NCBI GenBank assembly: GCA_038205115.1
Contig: JBBRCE010000017.1
Span: forward strand, 1 to 64,000
Direction of reading: 5' to 3'
DNA length: 64,000 bases
Source of the DNA: JBBRCE01 sp038205115
Lineage (GTDB): Bacteria > Planctomycetota > Planctomycetia > Pirellulales > JBBRCE01
How positions within the stretch are numbered: position 1 is the stretch's first letter; each line of letters starts with the position of its first letter. A model generated the notes under the pieces. That model made no database searches. It was not told the DNA's origin and was given only the letters and a program-made list of their open reading frames with translations. Shown in pieces: positions 25,607 to 34,983 of this stretch. The translations under genes were made by a program, and so were the position numbers.

Positions 25607-26044
25607 ATGAAAACGTATTTCGTCCTTGCTTGCATTGCGGCGATGTTAATGTTGCGAAGCTTCACCATTGCAGGTGTACCGAAAGCCGAAGAAGCTGAAT
25701 CGCAACAGGCCGCACGTGCCGCGGCCGAGAGTTGGCTCAAGCTCGTTGACGAGAAGAAGTACGACGAATCGTGGCAGGCCGCCGCGGAATCGTTTCGCAA
25801 GGTGGTGACCAAATCCGCCTGGGGCACCGCCATTAAAACCGCGCGCGAGCCGCTCGGAAAACTCAAGTCGCGCACGTTCAAGTCGGCCGAAAGTCGCACC
25901 TCGCTGCCTGGCGCGCCGGATGGGCATTACGTGATTTTGCAATTCGAAAGCGTACTGGAAAACAAAAAGGCGGCCGTCGAAACCATCACGCCTGCGCTCG
26001 ACGCCGATGGCCAGTGGCGCGTTTCCGGCTATTTCATTCGCTGA
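25607..26044 (+). CDS. DUF4019 small exported protein
   Basis: The 145-residue protein starts with a signal peptide (MKTYFVLACIAAMLMLRSFTIAG). The mature part AAAESWLKLVDEKKYDESW, the W-G-T.I..AREPLGKLKSR segment and the YVILQFES strand fit DUF4019, a small periplasmic domain of unknown function. The frame is open upstream to 25553, but the signal peptide places the start at 25607. The M28 peptidase frame may overlap its end. Confidence 0.78.
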   Translation: MKTYFVLACIAAMLMLRSFTIAGVPKAEEAESQQAARAAAESWLKLVDEKKYDESWQAAAESFRKVVTKSAWGTAIKTAREPLGKLKSRTFKSAESRTSLPGAPDGHYVILQFESVLENKKAAVETITPALDADGQWRVSGYFIR

Positions 26045-26988
26045 ACGGATCAATCGCCTTGGATCGTCTCGCACCACACATTTCTCCGGACAACACTCAT
26101 TTAATCGCGCGGCTGCGACAACATGTTGATCGATTGGCCGGTTCCATCGGGCCGCGGCACTTGGGCAAGCCCGCCGCGCTAGCGGCCGCGGCTGAACTGA
26201 TCGAACGCGAATTCAGCGAGATGGGCTTTCAGGTGCAGCGGCAGGATTACGCGGTGGCCGGTGTTGAGACGCTGGCCCGGAATTTGATTGTGGAGATTGC
26301 CGGCAGCGATCTGGCCGGTCAGATCGTGGTGCTTGGCGCGCACTACGACTCCACGCCGACCACGCCCGGCGCGGACGATAACGCCTCGGCCGTGGCCGTG
26401 CTACTGGAAGTTGCCCGTTTGATGCAAGGGGTCAAGCCGCGTCGCACGGTGCGATTCGTGGCGTTCGCCTGCGAGGAACTGCCGTATTTTAACAGCGGCG
26501 AAATGGGCAGTCAGGTTTACGCCCACGATTGCCGCCAACGCAACGAGCGTATCGTCGGTCTGCTCTGCCTGGAGATGGTCGGCTATTTCCGGACCGAGCC
26601 CGGCAGCCAGCGCGTGCCGCCGAAGATTCCCAAGCTGTTCCATCGACTGTTTCCGCAACGCGGCAATTTTCTGGCCGCGGTTGGCAATTTGCGGAGTTGG
26701 CGTTTGCTGTGGTCGTTCAGCCGAGGCTTTCGTCGCGCCGTGATATTTCCCTTGTTTTCGATCGGACTGCCCGAACTGATTCATGACATCCGTCGTTCCG
26801 ATAATAGTTCGTTTTGGGATCAAGGTTATTCGGCCTTGATGCTGACCGACACCAGCTATTTGCGAAATCCCAACTACCATCAGGCGACCGACACGCCGGA
26901 TACGCTCGACTATTCGAGGATGGCGCAAGTTACCCGCGGCGTGCTGGGCGGTTTGCTGGCCGTTGCAAAAGCCAAACCGACGGCGTGA
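26014..26988 (+). CDS. M28-family zinc aminopeptidase-like protein
   Basis: The family consists of dinuclear-zinc exopeptidases (and glutaminyl cyclases). Visible ligands follow the usual order: GAHYDST (His), PGADDNASA (bridging Asp), CEELPYFNSGEMGS (catalytic and ligand Glu), CLEMVGY and the late His in YHQATDTPDTLDY. No clear signal peptide is seen. Two starts are possible: GTG 26014, overlapping the DUF4019 stop by 31 bases, or TTG 26059, which begins LDRLAPH. The overlap would give translational coupling. Substrate unknown. Confidence 0.82.
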   Translation: MARFRLFHSLNGSIALDRLAPHISPDNTHLIARLRQHVDRLAGSIGPRHLGKPAALAAAAELIEREFSEMGFQVQRQDYAVAGVETLARNLIVEIAGSDLAGQIVVLGAHYDSTPTTPGADDNASAVAVLLEVARLMQGVKPRRTVRFVAFACEELPYFNSGEMGSQVYAHDCRQRNERIVGLLCLEMVGYFRTEPGSQRVPPKIPKLFHRLFPQRGNFLAAVGNLRSWRLLWSFSRGFRRAVIFPLFSIGLPELIHDIRRSDNSSFWDQGYSALMLTDTSYLRNPNYHQATDTPDTLDYSRMAQVTRGVLGGLLAVAKAKPTA

Positions 26989-27041
26989 ACCATGCTGCTG
27001 GCGATCACGACCGTATTTCGCCAATCGAGCGGCGGCTCAGC

Positions 27042-28634
27042 CTACTTGCCTTCAAGCGCCTTGAAGTTGTTGAGCGGCATGTAACGGTAGTAAACTTCCA
27101 GCGTCATGATGGCCATGCAAGTGTTGTAGAGTCGGCCGCCAGCTTTGGTTTTTTCGTCATCGAACCACCAACTGCCGGCCTCGTGGCCTTGAGTGGCTTG
27201 CGTGGCAATTAAATAATCGCGCATGGCCTTGTTCCAGTCGTACCACTCGCCGCCGTCCCAGTTGTGCAGGCATTGGGTGGCGTAATAATTGAAATACAAA
27301 TTCGTCTTTGAAGGGCCTTCTTTCACCAGAAACTTGATGCCGCCTTTGATGCCATCGTGTTGGCGCGTCCAACCGGTATACATGCGGCACAGCAGTCCGA
27401 CGGCGGTGGTCGTGGCTTCGCGTTTTTTGGTTTGGTAGCCGTATCCCGCGCCGGCATCGGTCTCGACGCTATCCAGAAATCGCGTCGACATGTAGATCAC
27501 GTTCGGCGGCACTTTCAAGCCAGCCAACTTGGCGCTTTTGAGCGCCATCAGTTGCCAACCGAAGGAGCTGGTATCGCCGGGCTGTCCCGGAAAATATCGC
27601 CAGCCGCCGCCCGTTTTGTCTTGCGAGTAAACGATGAAATCGATGGCCGACTGCGCGAACGGCTTGAGGTTTTCATCGCCCGACATCGCGTAGGCCTCGC
27701 ACAACGCGATCGCGGCGAGTCCCTGCGAATACATACTGCCTTCTTGCAAATCGCCGCCATCGGGCGTGACGAGCATTCGCGAGCCAAGATAGTACAAACC
27801 CTTGTTGACGACTTCTTTGTATTCGCTTTCGTTTTTGTGCGTGTAGCCGGCACCGTAAAAGCACAGCAGGGCCAGCGCGGTGGAACCGGTTGTCGAGGCC
27901 ACGGTGCCGGGGTGGCTGCAACGATCGTAACAGGGCGTTTCGTGATGATCGAAGCGCCAGCCGCCGTTCTCGCGTTGGTGGGCCACGAGCCATTTCAAAC
28001 CGCGACTCACGGCTTCTTCGCTACGCGGCGTTGCTCCACCGCGTTGCACTAACTGATATTTCGTTTCGCCCTCGCGGCCTTCGAGCCCGCCGCCGCCGGC
28101 AAATTCGTCCACTTTCTGCTCGTCGACAACGGCCGAAGCGGATGCTGGCGATGACAGCGTGGGTTTGCCCGCCGGCTCACTTGGGTCGGTTGGAGAGATT
28201 TTCACTTGCTCGGGCGCTGGCCGAGTTTCCGAGGGTGCGTTTGCCGCTGCGAGAAAATCGAGCGCCGCCTGCAGATCGTTTCTGGGCGAGCGCGGTTCGG
28301 CCGGTGTTTGCGACGTTGCAGGTTTTGCCGGACGGTCCGCGACTGGGCCAACTGAGTCGATTTTTGCTTTTTTTACACTCGTCGGTTCAGCGCGACGATT
28401 GGCCGGCGCTCTGTCACTTGGAATCGGCGAATCGTCGGCTGCGACGTCTGCAACGTTGGACTGCGGCTGGAAATGATTGGCAAAATGCGACCAGCAAACC
28501 AGCGCAATGGAAAGCAGTGCCAACGCGAAAAACGCCAACGACGAATAACGTGTCGTGGAATCGACGGAGCGCCAACGCCGCGCGAGAGCGCGGCAAATGC
28601 AGGTCAGAGCGGTGCGTCTGAACAAAGCAGCCAT
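27042..28634 (-). CDS. Membrane-anchored prenyltransferase/squalene-cyclase-fold protein
   Basis: The 530-residue protein has one N-terminal transmembrane helix (YSSLAFFALALLSIALVCW, about 30-50), a Pro/Ala/Ser-rich linker to about residue 200, and a C-terminal alpha-alpha toroid built of repeats such as GLKWLVAHQRENGGWRF and AIDFIVYSQDKTGGGWRYFP. No DxDD or QW set that would mark an active terpene cyclase is seen, so catalytic function is not supported. Proteins of this type are abundant in planctomycetes. The ATG at 28634 is chosen because the residues upstream are not protein-like. Confidence 0.75.
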   Translation of the reverse strand: MAALFRRTALTCICRALARRWRSVDSTTRYSSLAFFALALLSIALVCWSHFANHFQPQSNVADVAADDSPIPSDRAPANRRAEPTSVKKAKIDSVGPVADRPAKPATSQTPAEPRSPRNDLQAALDFLAAANAPSETRPAPEQVKISPTDPSEPAGKPTLSSPASASAVVDEQKVDEFAGGGGLEGREGETKYQLVQRGGATPRSEEAVSRGLKWLVAHQRENGGWRFDHHETPCYDRCSHPGTVASTTGSTALALLCFYGAGYTHKNESEYKEVVNKGLYYLGSRMLVTPDGGDLQEGSMYSQGLAAIALCEAYAMSGDENLKPFAQSAIDFIVYSQDKTGGGWRYFPGQPGDTSSFGWQLMALKSAKLAGLKVPPNVIYMSTRFLDSVETDAGAGYGYQTKKREATTTAVGLLCRMYTGWTRQHDGIKGGIKFLVKEGPSKTNLYFNYYATQCLHNWDGGEWYDWNKAMRDYLIATQATQGHEAGSWWFDDEKTKAGGRLYNTCMAIMTLEVYYRYMPLNNFKALEGK

Positions 28635-28889
28635 TACAATCCGCAAGACGGTGAAAATCGGTCGGCGATTGCCGCCGGCAGCCGTGTTGTCAAACCGGCC
28701 GACGATCTTAATAATAGGACAAAAAAACAACAAATCGCCGCAATTGAGTCTACCTCCCAGACGGTGCCAAATGCCATCGACGGGCAGATTTTTATCCCTC
28801 GGCCGCCGGCGGTGGTAGAGTAGCACGGCAGCCTGAACCGGCGACTGGCCGGCAATCTCGATGATTACTGACTTCATTGTGGCGATGAC

Positions 28890-31800
28890 ATGGAACTCAT
28901 CCTCGGCCTGATTTGCTCATTCATCGCGGTGACGGTGATTGGCCATGGTATTTGGGTAGTACTGGGCGCCATATTCAGCTTGGTAAGAAAACCCGATCAA
29001 ATTCCGCCGCGCGATATCCGGCCCAAACATTGCCCTCGCTGCGATGGCCTAATCGTCGCCGGGCAATGCGAAATTTGTCGCTGGCCGCAGCAAGTCAATG
29101 CGGTTGACGGCACTCGTCGCGTGCTGGCAGAGACGATCCAGCGGCTACAGGCCTATCGGCAACTGGGGCTTGTCGACGAGTCACTCGCTCAACGGTGGAA
29201 CGCAGCGCTCAGCAGCGAGCTGTTGCATTACATTGAGCCCAGCAGTAGCGATGCCGCTATCGTCGCACAACTCGCGCCGGTGCCCGATCCGTTAAACCCG
29301 CTCGCTGCGGCGCCCACCAACCAACCGCTGAGCGAGACGCCGATCGATGCTCAGGCTGTAACGTTCCCTCAATGGGAAGTCGTTGACGAGTCCGGCGCGT
29401 CCTTGCCGACCGACGCTGAAGTGATCGATCCGGCCGATAGGCAAGCGGCGCCGCTGCCGCTCGAGGAGCGCGCGCGTCAGTACGCAGCCGCGCGAGAGCA
29501 GGCGCGGCAGTCCGCCGAAAGCGCTATTGCGCCCGTGGCCGCCGCGCCATCGAAGCCGCGACGAGCTTTCTCCGACGTGATGCTGGCGTTCATGGAGCAG
29601 CGGCACATCCGCTGGGGCGAACTGGTCGGCGGCTTGCTGATTATCTGTTGTTCGATTGCGCTGGTTATCAGTTTTTGGAGCGAAATCTCCGAACGGCCGT
29701 TTTTGAAATTCTTTGTGTTCAACGGCACCACGGGCGCTCTGTTTGCGCTGGGCTTATATTCTCATTATCGCTGGCAACTCCGCACCACCAGCCAAGGCGT
29801 GCTGCTGATCGCCTCGCTGCTGACGCCGCTTAATTTTCTGGCAATCGCCGCGTTCAATCGCTCGATCGACACTCCCGGTCCGCTAACGATTGCGGGCGAA
29901 ATCTGCTCGATCGCCCTCTTCGCAGGTCTGACATATGCCGCCGGGCGCGTCTTGGCAGAACGCCTCAAAATCTGGTACGCGGTCGGACTTGTTGCGCCGT
30001 CGATTGTGCAGCTTCTCGTCCGCCGCTGGGTAACGCCAGCCAGTAGCGAAGGCCTACTGCTGACGCTCGGAAGTTTGCCTCTGCTGATCTATGCGGTCGT
30101 GAACGCGGCGCCGGCTTGGCGCACCAGAAGGTCGACGGAGTTGGGCGCATCACACGCCGCGGTAACGCTCATGTTGCTGGGCGTCTCGACGTTTGCCACG
30201 CTGTTGCCACTGGGGCTGTTGGCTTCCAAAACCGGACATCCTCTCGAAATGGCGCACCCGTTGGCCGCGTTGTTCAGCGGGTTGGCGGTCACGCCGCTGG
30301 CAATTGGCCTCAGTCTCTGGCGACGCTGTGTCGGCCAGGAATCGCTGCGATTGCGCGTTGCCAGTTTGAGCGTGGCGATCATTGGCGCCGGCCTGCTATT
30401 GCTGGGAGTCGCTTTGGCCTGGCCCGATCCAATTTCACTCTTGCCGACTGCGCTCATGTCAGTCGTTATTTTGACCGCCGTGGCGATCTGGCTGCAATTG
30501 CCAGAGGCGCACTGGCCGGCCGCATGTTGCGCTGCTTTGGCGTATCTGCTGATGGGGCAGTTAGTGACCGGGCGAATTGGCTGGCGCGACGTCGAATCGC
30601 GGCATTTGATCAACGATTTATTGTCCGGCCGCAGCGGTCAGTTACTGTTGTTCTTGGCGATCATCTTCGCCGCGTGCGCCCTGATTTTCGAGCGGCTGAA
30701 ACGACCGCAAGATCGTCGAGCTTTCGTCGGCTCGGCTGGCGCAACGGCGCTTGTCAGTTTGGCGTTGGTCTCTTGGTTCGGACTGGGTGTACCAGGCGAC
30801 CCGCTACACGCCACTTGGATCTTCGCCGGCTACGCAGTGCTGAGTTTTCTGGCGGCCGAACGCGGACAATCGGTTGCCGCAAATATGATTACCGTAATCC
30901 TGCTCTTGGCCGTCTGTATACAGGGATTATTGTTTGCTTTGGTCGAGCATCGTTTCATCATGCCGCTGGTCACCGCGTTGGCGGTGCATGCCACGATTCT
31001 CACGGCACTCGTGATTTTCAAAATGCGTCGGCAGCAATCACCGGTCACTGCAGGCGATTTAATTTATTTCTGGAGTGCCCTGTGCAGTTCGGCCGTTGCC
31101 GCCGGCGTGCTCACTTTTACTACAGCGACCAGTGATACACATTTGCAGGGCGGCTATTGGTTGTGGTTGGGCTTGCTGTGGCTGACACTCTCGTTACTGA
31201 CCAAACGCAGCAGCCTGTTTGCGTTGTTTCAAACGGCGCTCGTCATATCCGTGGGGCATTTTGTTGCCAGTTGGCTACAACGGCAATCGTGGTATTTGCT
31301 GGCGGCCGAACAGTTGCTGGACCCACGCGTTTGGCAAGCCGAAGCGCTGGCCTGCGCCGCGCTCGGCTTGGCTTGGAGCGGCGTGCGGGTACTGTGTAGG
31401 CAGTCCGCGACGATGAGCCCGCCAAACGGAGTTGCGGCGACGGCAGTTGGTCCGACAGGCTGGCGGACGCTGCTCGAACCGCCTGGGATTGCGATCGATC
31501 GCCTGGCAACGCGACTGTCGCTGACGGTGCTGATCGGATTGTCGATTTACGCTGCTTGGCCGGGCACCGCGGCGGAACTCGATGGCATCGGTCTCGGATC
31601 GATCAAGAATTATGAATTGCTCAATACGCCTCATCTGCCTGCGCAAGGCGCTGGTAGTTGGTGGTTGCTGGCGATGCTGTTGACCGCGATGTTGGCCGAA
31701 ATGTTCCAGAGAAGGATTCTTCCGCTGGCAGTCTGGCTGTTGCCCATCGCTTGGTGCGCGGTGCTGTTGGGCAGCAGTCGCTGGGAGGCGCAATCGGCAG

Positions 31801-34800
31801 TTGCATCGGCGACGGCATGGTTCGGAACGCTCTTCTTGTTCGGGGGATCGGCCGCCATCTGGTGTCGCAATTCACTGTATCGCGCCGGCCCTTGGCGAAC
31901 ATGGCCTGCTGTCAGCAGCGGTGCCGTGGAAGTTTCGATTGCAATAACGATCCTGCTCGGGACGATTCCCACGCTCGCCATTGCGGGATTCGTATTTGGT
32001 GCCAGTCCGCTCGAGCTTTCAGCCGGACCGGTTTCGACTTCTATTTTTGCGCGGCTCGCCCCGGCGATGAATTATGGGCTGCCGGTACTGCTGGCGGCGC
32101 TGGCTATCGTGGGCCATGCCATTCGTCAGCGATCCGTCGGTATGGCGCTGTTGGGCGGGTTTGTCGGCAATGTGGCCGTAACGATTATTCATTTTTTGCA
32201 TGCCGGAGTCGACGCCGCGCATTTCAACTCGGCGCTGAGAATTGAACGGATGCAACTCAACGCCATTTGGTCGGCCGCCTTCGGATTGATTTGGATCGGC
32301 CTAGGAATTTGGCAACGACAATTCACCTCGCCGATGGCCAGAAAAACGTCATGGGCACTGCGCGCGCAGTTTTTCATCCCCACGGCGTTGAATCTGCTGA
32401 TTTTGCTGCCAGCCTGGTTGATGTTGGTTCTCGACCCTACGGCCGTTAGGCAACTGGCTGCAGCGGCAAACGCACTCGGTTGTTTGGCCGTCGTCCTAAC
32501 GCTTTTCGGCGTGTTGACGATCAGCGGCCGCGTCGCCCTGCCGCGCTCAAGTAATGCTTGTTTGCTGGGGTCGTGGGTTGTCGTCACACTGCTGGCCTGT
32601 GCGTCGGCGCACTGGGATATCGGCAACTGGTTGGCGTTCCATGTGCTGCTCATTGGCCACGTCGCCACGGCCTGGCTACTGGCGCTGCAAGGGTGGTGGC
32701 GCGAATCGCGCGAAAGAAGCGGACTGGCAGCGGATCGGAATGCCACGGTGCTGGCTTCGTTGACGGCAGCATGCGTGGTGATCCTGCTGGCGTTTCGCGC
32801 GGAAATGGACGACCCGCACGGTCCGGCCTGGACGATTGCCGCGCTGGCTGCAATGAGTGCGTTGGCCGCCTGGTTGGCTTGGTTTGCAGGGCGGCGAGGA
32901 TTGTTGTACTTCACTGCTCAGGGCGTTTGCCTGGCAGTAACCGTCGGTTGGATGCACGCCAACACGGTGGGATTGTGGCAACTGGATTTTGACGCCGCAA
33001 TGGAATTGCTCGAGGTGAACCTGGTGGCGCTTGCCGCGCCGGCCTTGGTCTGGTCGTGGCTTGAACGGGCTGTTGCCCGCCGTGCGCTGACACTGACAAA
33101 CGCCGCAACGCTGCCCATCGAGCCGCCGCGCGGCTTCATCACCGATTCGAAATTCCCATCATTGACGCGATTTGTGACGGCGCTTGCAATTGCTGCGCTG
33201 AGCTGCTTGATTGCGATCTATTTGTTCCACGGCTTGATCGAACAGCCAATTGCGGGACCGCGAGTCTGGGAGTGGCTGGCCGTGGCCTCGACGGTTTTTG
33301 CCGCGGCGGTTTGCTTGTGGGATGCTTCTGCTCGTGACGCCGTGCTTGGACTGTACGTGCTTGGGTTAGCCGTCTGTGCCGCGACGCTGGAACAGTGGGC
33401 ACACGGATTTCATCAACAACTTTGGCTCGGCAATACGCTGTTGGCCGCCTATGCGCTGCTCACCAGTTACTTGTGGAGTCGCCGCGCCGGCCTGCGGGCA
33501 ATTGCAGAAAGTTTGAAAATCTCGACCGACCGCTGGAACAGCATGACTTGGCTGACGCCGCTGAACGGCCTGCTGGCGGTGTGCGTCATCCTGTTGTCAC
33601 TAAATATCGAACTGACGTTTGCCGAGTTTGCGCTCCGCGTGCTGGCCGCCAAATGCATTGTGTTTCAAATGGCGACGCTCGGGCTGCTCGCGCGCGGCGA
33701 ACGACGCTCGTATCTGCAATACGCCTCGCTGGGCGTTGGCGTGATTGGGGCCGTTGCTCTCGGCTGGGCCTGTTTAACGCCCGGCGTGGACGACTCGCTG
33801 CTGAACCGCAGCACGGTTTTGGTCGCCGCACTGGCCGCAATGGCCATCGTATATGGTCTGGGGCTTGGCAAATTGCTGGCGGCCGAAAGCGAGTGGCTCG
33901 GTGCGGCGCTGCGGCTGATTCCCATACTGATCGTCGGCTGCTGCATGGCGATTGCCTTGGTGCTGTGTCAAGAAATCTGGCTCTCCGCGCAGTCAGCCAC
34001 CTTTGTGATGGATTCCTGGGCGCTGGCGATCATTGCCATCGCACTCGCTGCACAAGCGAGTGCCGCCCTGGCCGCCGCGGTGTTGCCCGGCCGCGATCCG
34101 CTGCGGCTCTCTGAGCGTGGCCGGATGAATTACGTTTACGCGTCAGAAGTACTGTTCGCGGTACTCATGTTGCATATTCGCTTGACGATGCCCTGGCTGT
34201 TTCATGGATTCTTTGCGCGTTACTGGCCCATCATCGCAATGGTCATGGCATTCGTTTGGGTTGGCGTGGGCCAAGGGCTGCGTCGGCGGTGGCGCGTGCT
34301 GGGTGAACCGCTGGAAACGACAGGCGCCTTACTGCCAATCGCGCCGCTGGTTGGTTGTTGGCTGCTGCCGCTGGGTGTCGATTATTCGCTGCTGCTGCTC
34401 GCCGCTTGCGCCCTGTATGCGTCGCTGGCTGCCGCCAGAAAGTCGTTTGGCTACGGCGTGATTTCGGTTCTGGCAGCGAACGCGGCGCTGTGGTTTTTTC
34501 TCGGCCGGCAAGAAAATCATCGATTGCTGGATCATCCACAGTTCTGGCTGATTCCGCCAGCACTGTGCGTGCTGGCCGCGGCCCAACTGATGCGCAAGCA
34601 GCTTACGGCGGCGCAGTTGGCGAGCGTTCGCTACGGCGCTGCCACCGTGGCGTACGTGGCCTCCACCGCCGACATCTTCATCCAAGGCGTCGCCAATTCG
34701 CCGTGGCTGCCTATCGTGCTGGCGGGGCTATCGCTGGCGGGCGTGGCCGCCGGAATTGCGCTGCGCGTGCGTGCGTTTTTGATTCTCGGAACGTCGTTTT

Positions 34801-34976
34801 TGCTGCTGTCGCTGCTGACAGTCATTTGGTACGCCGCCGTCGACTTGCATCAAACCTGGCTGTGGGCTGTGACCGGCATTGTGGCTGGTGTAATGATCGT
34901 CGTGGTCTTTGCCGTGTTCGAGAAGCAGCGGCAGAAAGTCCATGACGTGCTCGAGAATATCAAAGATTGGCAATAG
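28890..34976 (+). CDS. Giant polytopic membrane protein with an N-terminal zinc ribbon
   Basis: At 2028 residues this is by far the largest gene in the window. It starts with one hydrophobic helix (about 3-32) and then a zinc ribbon with C48, C51, C60 and C63 (HCPRCDGLI...CEICRW). A charged, Ala/Glu-rich linker follows to about residue 230. The remainder is a continuous series of hydrophobic helices (several tens) separated by short polar loops, beginning WGELVGGLLIICCSIALVISFW. The early part resembles DUF2157/DUF2339-type membrane proteins. No pump, channel or enzyme motif is recognised. It ends 7 bases before the convergent barrel gene. Confidence 0.75.
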   Translation: MELILGLICSFIAVTVIGHGIWVVLGAIFSLVRKPDQIPPRDIRPKHCPRCDGLIVAGQCEICRWPQQVNAVDGTRRVLAETIQRLQAYRQLGLVDESLAQRWNAALSSELLHYIEPSSSDAAIVAQLAPVPDPLNPLAAAPTNQPLSETPIDAQAVTFPQWEVVDESGASLPTDAEVIDPADRQAAPLPLEERARQYAAAREQARQSAESAIAPVAAAPSKPRRAFSDVMLAFMEQRHIRWGELVGGLLIICCSIALVISFWSEISERPFLKFFVFNGTTGALFALGLYSHYRWQLRTTSQGVLLIASLLTPLNFLAIAAFNRSIDTPGPLTIAGEICSIALFAGLTYAAGRVLAERLKIWYAVGLVAPSIVQLLVRRWVTPASSEGLLLTLGSLPLLIYAVVNAAPAWRTRRSTELGASHAAVTLMLLGVSTFATLLPLGLLASKTGHPLEMAHPLAALFSGLAVTPLAIGLSLWRRCVGQESLRLRVASLSVAIIGAGLLLLGVALAWPDPISLLPTALMSVVILTAVAIWLQLPEAHWPAACCAALAYLLMGQLVTGRIGWRDVESRHLINDLLSGRSGQLLLFLAIIFAACALIFERLKRPQDRRAFVGSAGATALVSLALVSWFGLGVPGDPLHATWIFAGYAVLSFLAAERGQSVAANMITVILLLAVCIQGLLFALVEHRFIMPLVTALAVHATILTALVIFKMRRQQSPVTAGDLIYFWSALCSSAVAAGVLTFTTATSDTHLQGGYWLWLGLLWLTLSLLTKRSSLFALFQTALVISVGHFVASWLQRQSWYLLAAEQLLDPRVWQAEALACAALGLAWSGVRVLCRQSATMSPPNGVAATAVGPTGWRTLLEPPGIAIDRLATRLSLTVLIGLSIYAAWPGTAAELDGIGLGSIKNYELLNTPHLPAQGAGSWWLLAMLLTAMLAEMFQRRILPLAVWLLPIAWCAVLLGSSRWEAQSAVASATAWFGTLFLFGGSAAIWCRNSLYRAGPWRTWPAVSSGAVEVSIAITILLGTIPTLAIAGFVFGASPLELSAGPVSTSIFARLAPAMNYGLPVLLAALAIVGHAIRQRSVGMALLGGFVGNVAVTIIHFLHAGVDAAHFNSALRIERMQLNAIWSAAFGLIWIGLGIWQRQFTSPMARKTSWALRAQFFIPTALNLLILLPAWLMLVLDPTAVRQLAAAANALGCLAVVLTLFGVLTISGRVALPRSSNACLLGSWVVVTLLACASAHWDIGNWLAFHVLLIGHVATAWLLALQGWWRESRERSGLAADRNATVLASLTAACVVILLAFRAEMDDPHGPAWTIAALAAMSALAAWLAWFAGRRGLLYFTAQGVCLAVTVGWMHANTVGLWQLDFDAAMELLEVNLVALAAPALVWSWLERAVARRALTLTNAATLPIEPPRGFITDSKFPSLTRFVTALAIAALSCLIAIYLFHGLIEQPIAGPRVWEWLAVASTVFAAAVCLWDASARDAVLGLYVLGLAVCAATLEQWAHGFHQQLWLGNTLLAAYALLTSYLWSRRAGLRAIAESLKISTDRWNSMTWLTPLNGLLAVCVILLSLNIELTFAEFALRVLAAKCIVFQMATLGLLARGERRSYLQYASLGVGVIGAVALGWACLTPGVDDSLLNRSTVLVAALAAMAIVYGLGLGKLLAAESEWLGAALRLIPILIVGCCMAIALVLCQEIWLSAQSATFVMDSWALAIIAIALAAQASAALAAAVLPGRDPLRLSERGRMNYVYASEVLFAVLMLHIRLTMPWLFHGFFARYWPIIAMVMAFVWVGVGQGLRRRWRVLGEPLETTGALLPIAPLVGCWLLPLGVDYSLLLLAACALYASLAAARKSFGYGVISVLAANAALWFFLGRQENHRLLDHPQFWLIPPALCVLAAAQLMRKQLTAAQLASVRYGAATVAYVASTADIFIQGVANSPWLPIVLAGLSLAGVAAGIALRVRAFLILGTSFLLLSLLTVIWYAAVDLHQTWLWAVTGIVAGVMIVVVFAVFEKQRQKVHDVLENIKDWQ

Positions 34977-34983
34977 CCGCGAA

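Noticed and set aside
32189..32914. 241-codon frame antisense to the giant membrane gene
   Set aside because: Ala/Ser-rich product with no known motif; a mirror effect of hydrophobic codons in the sense strand.
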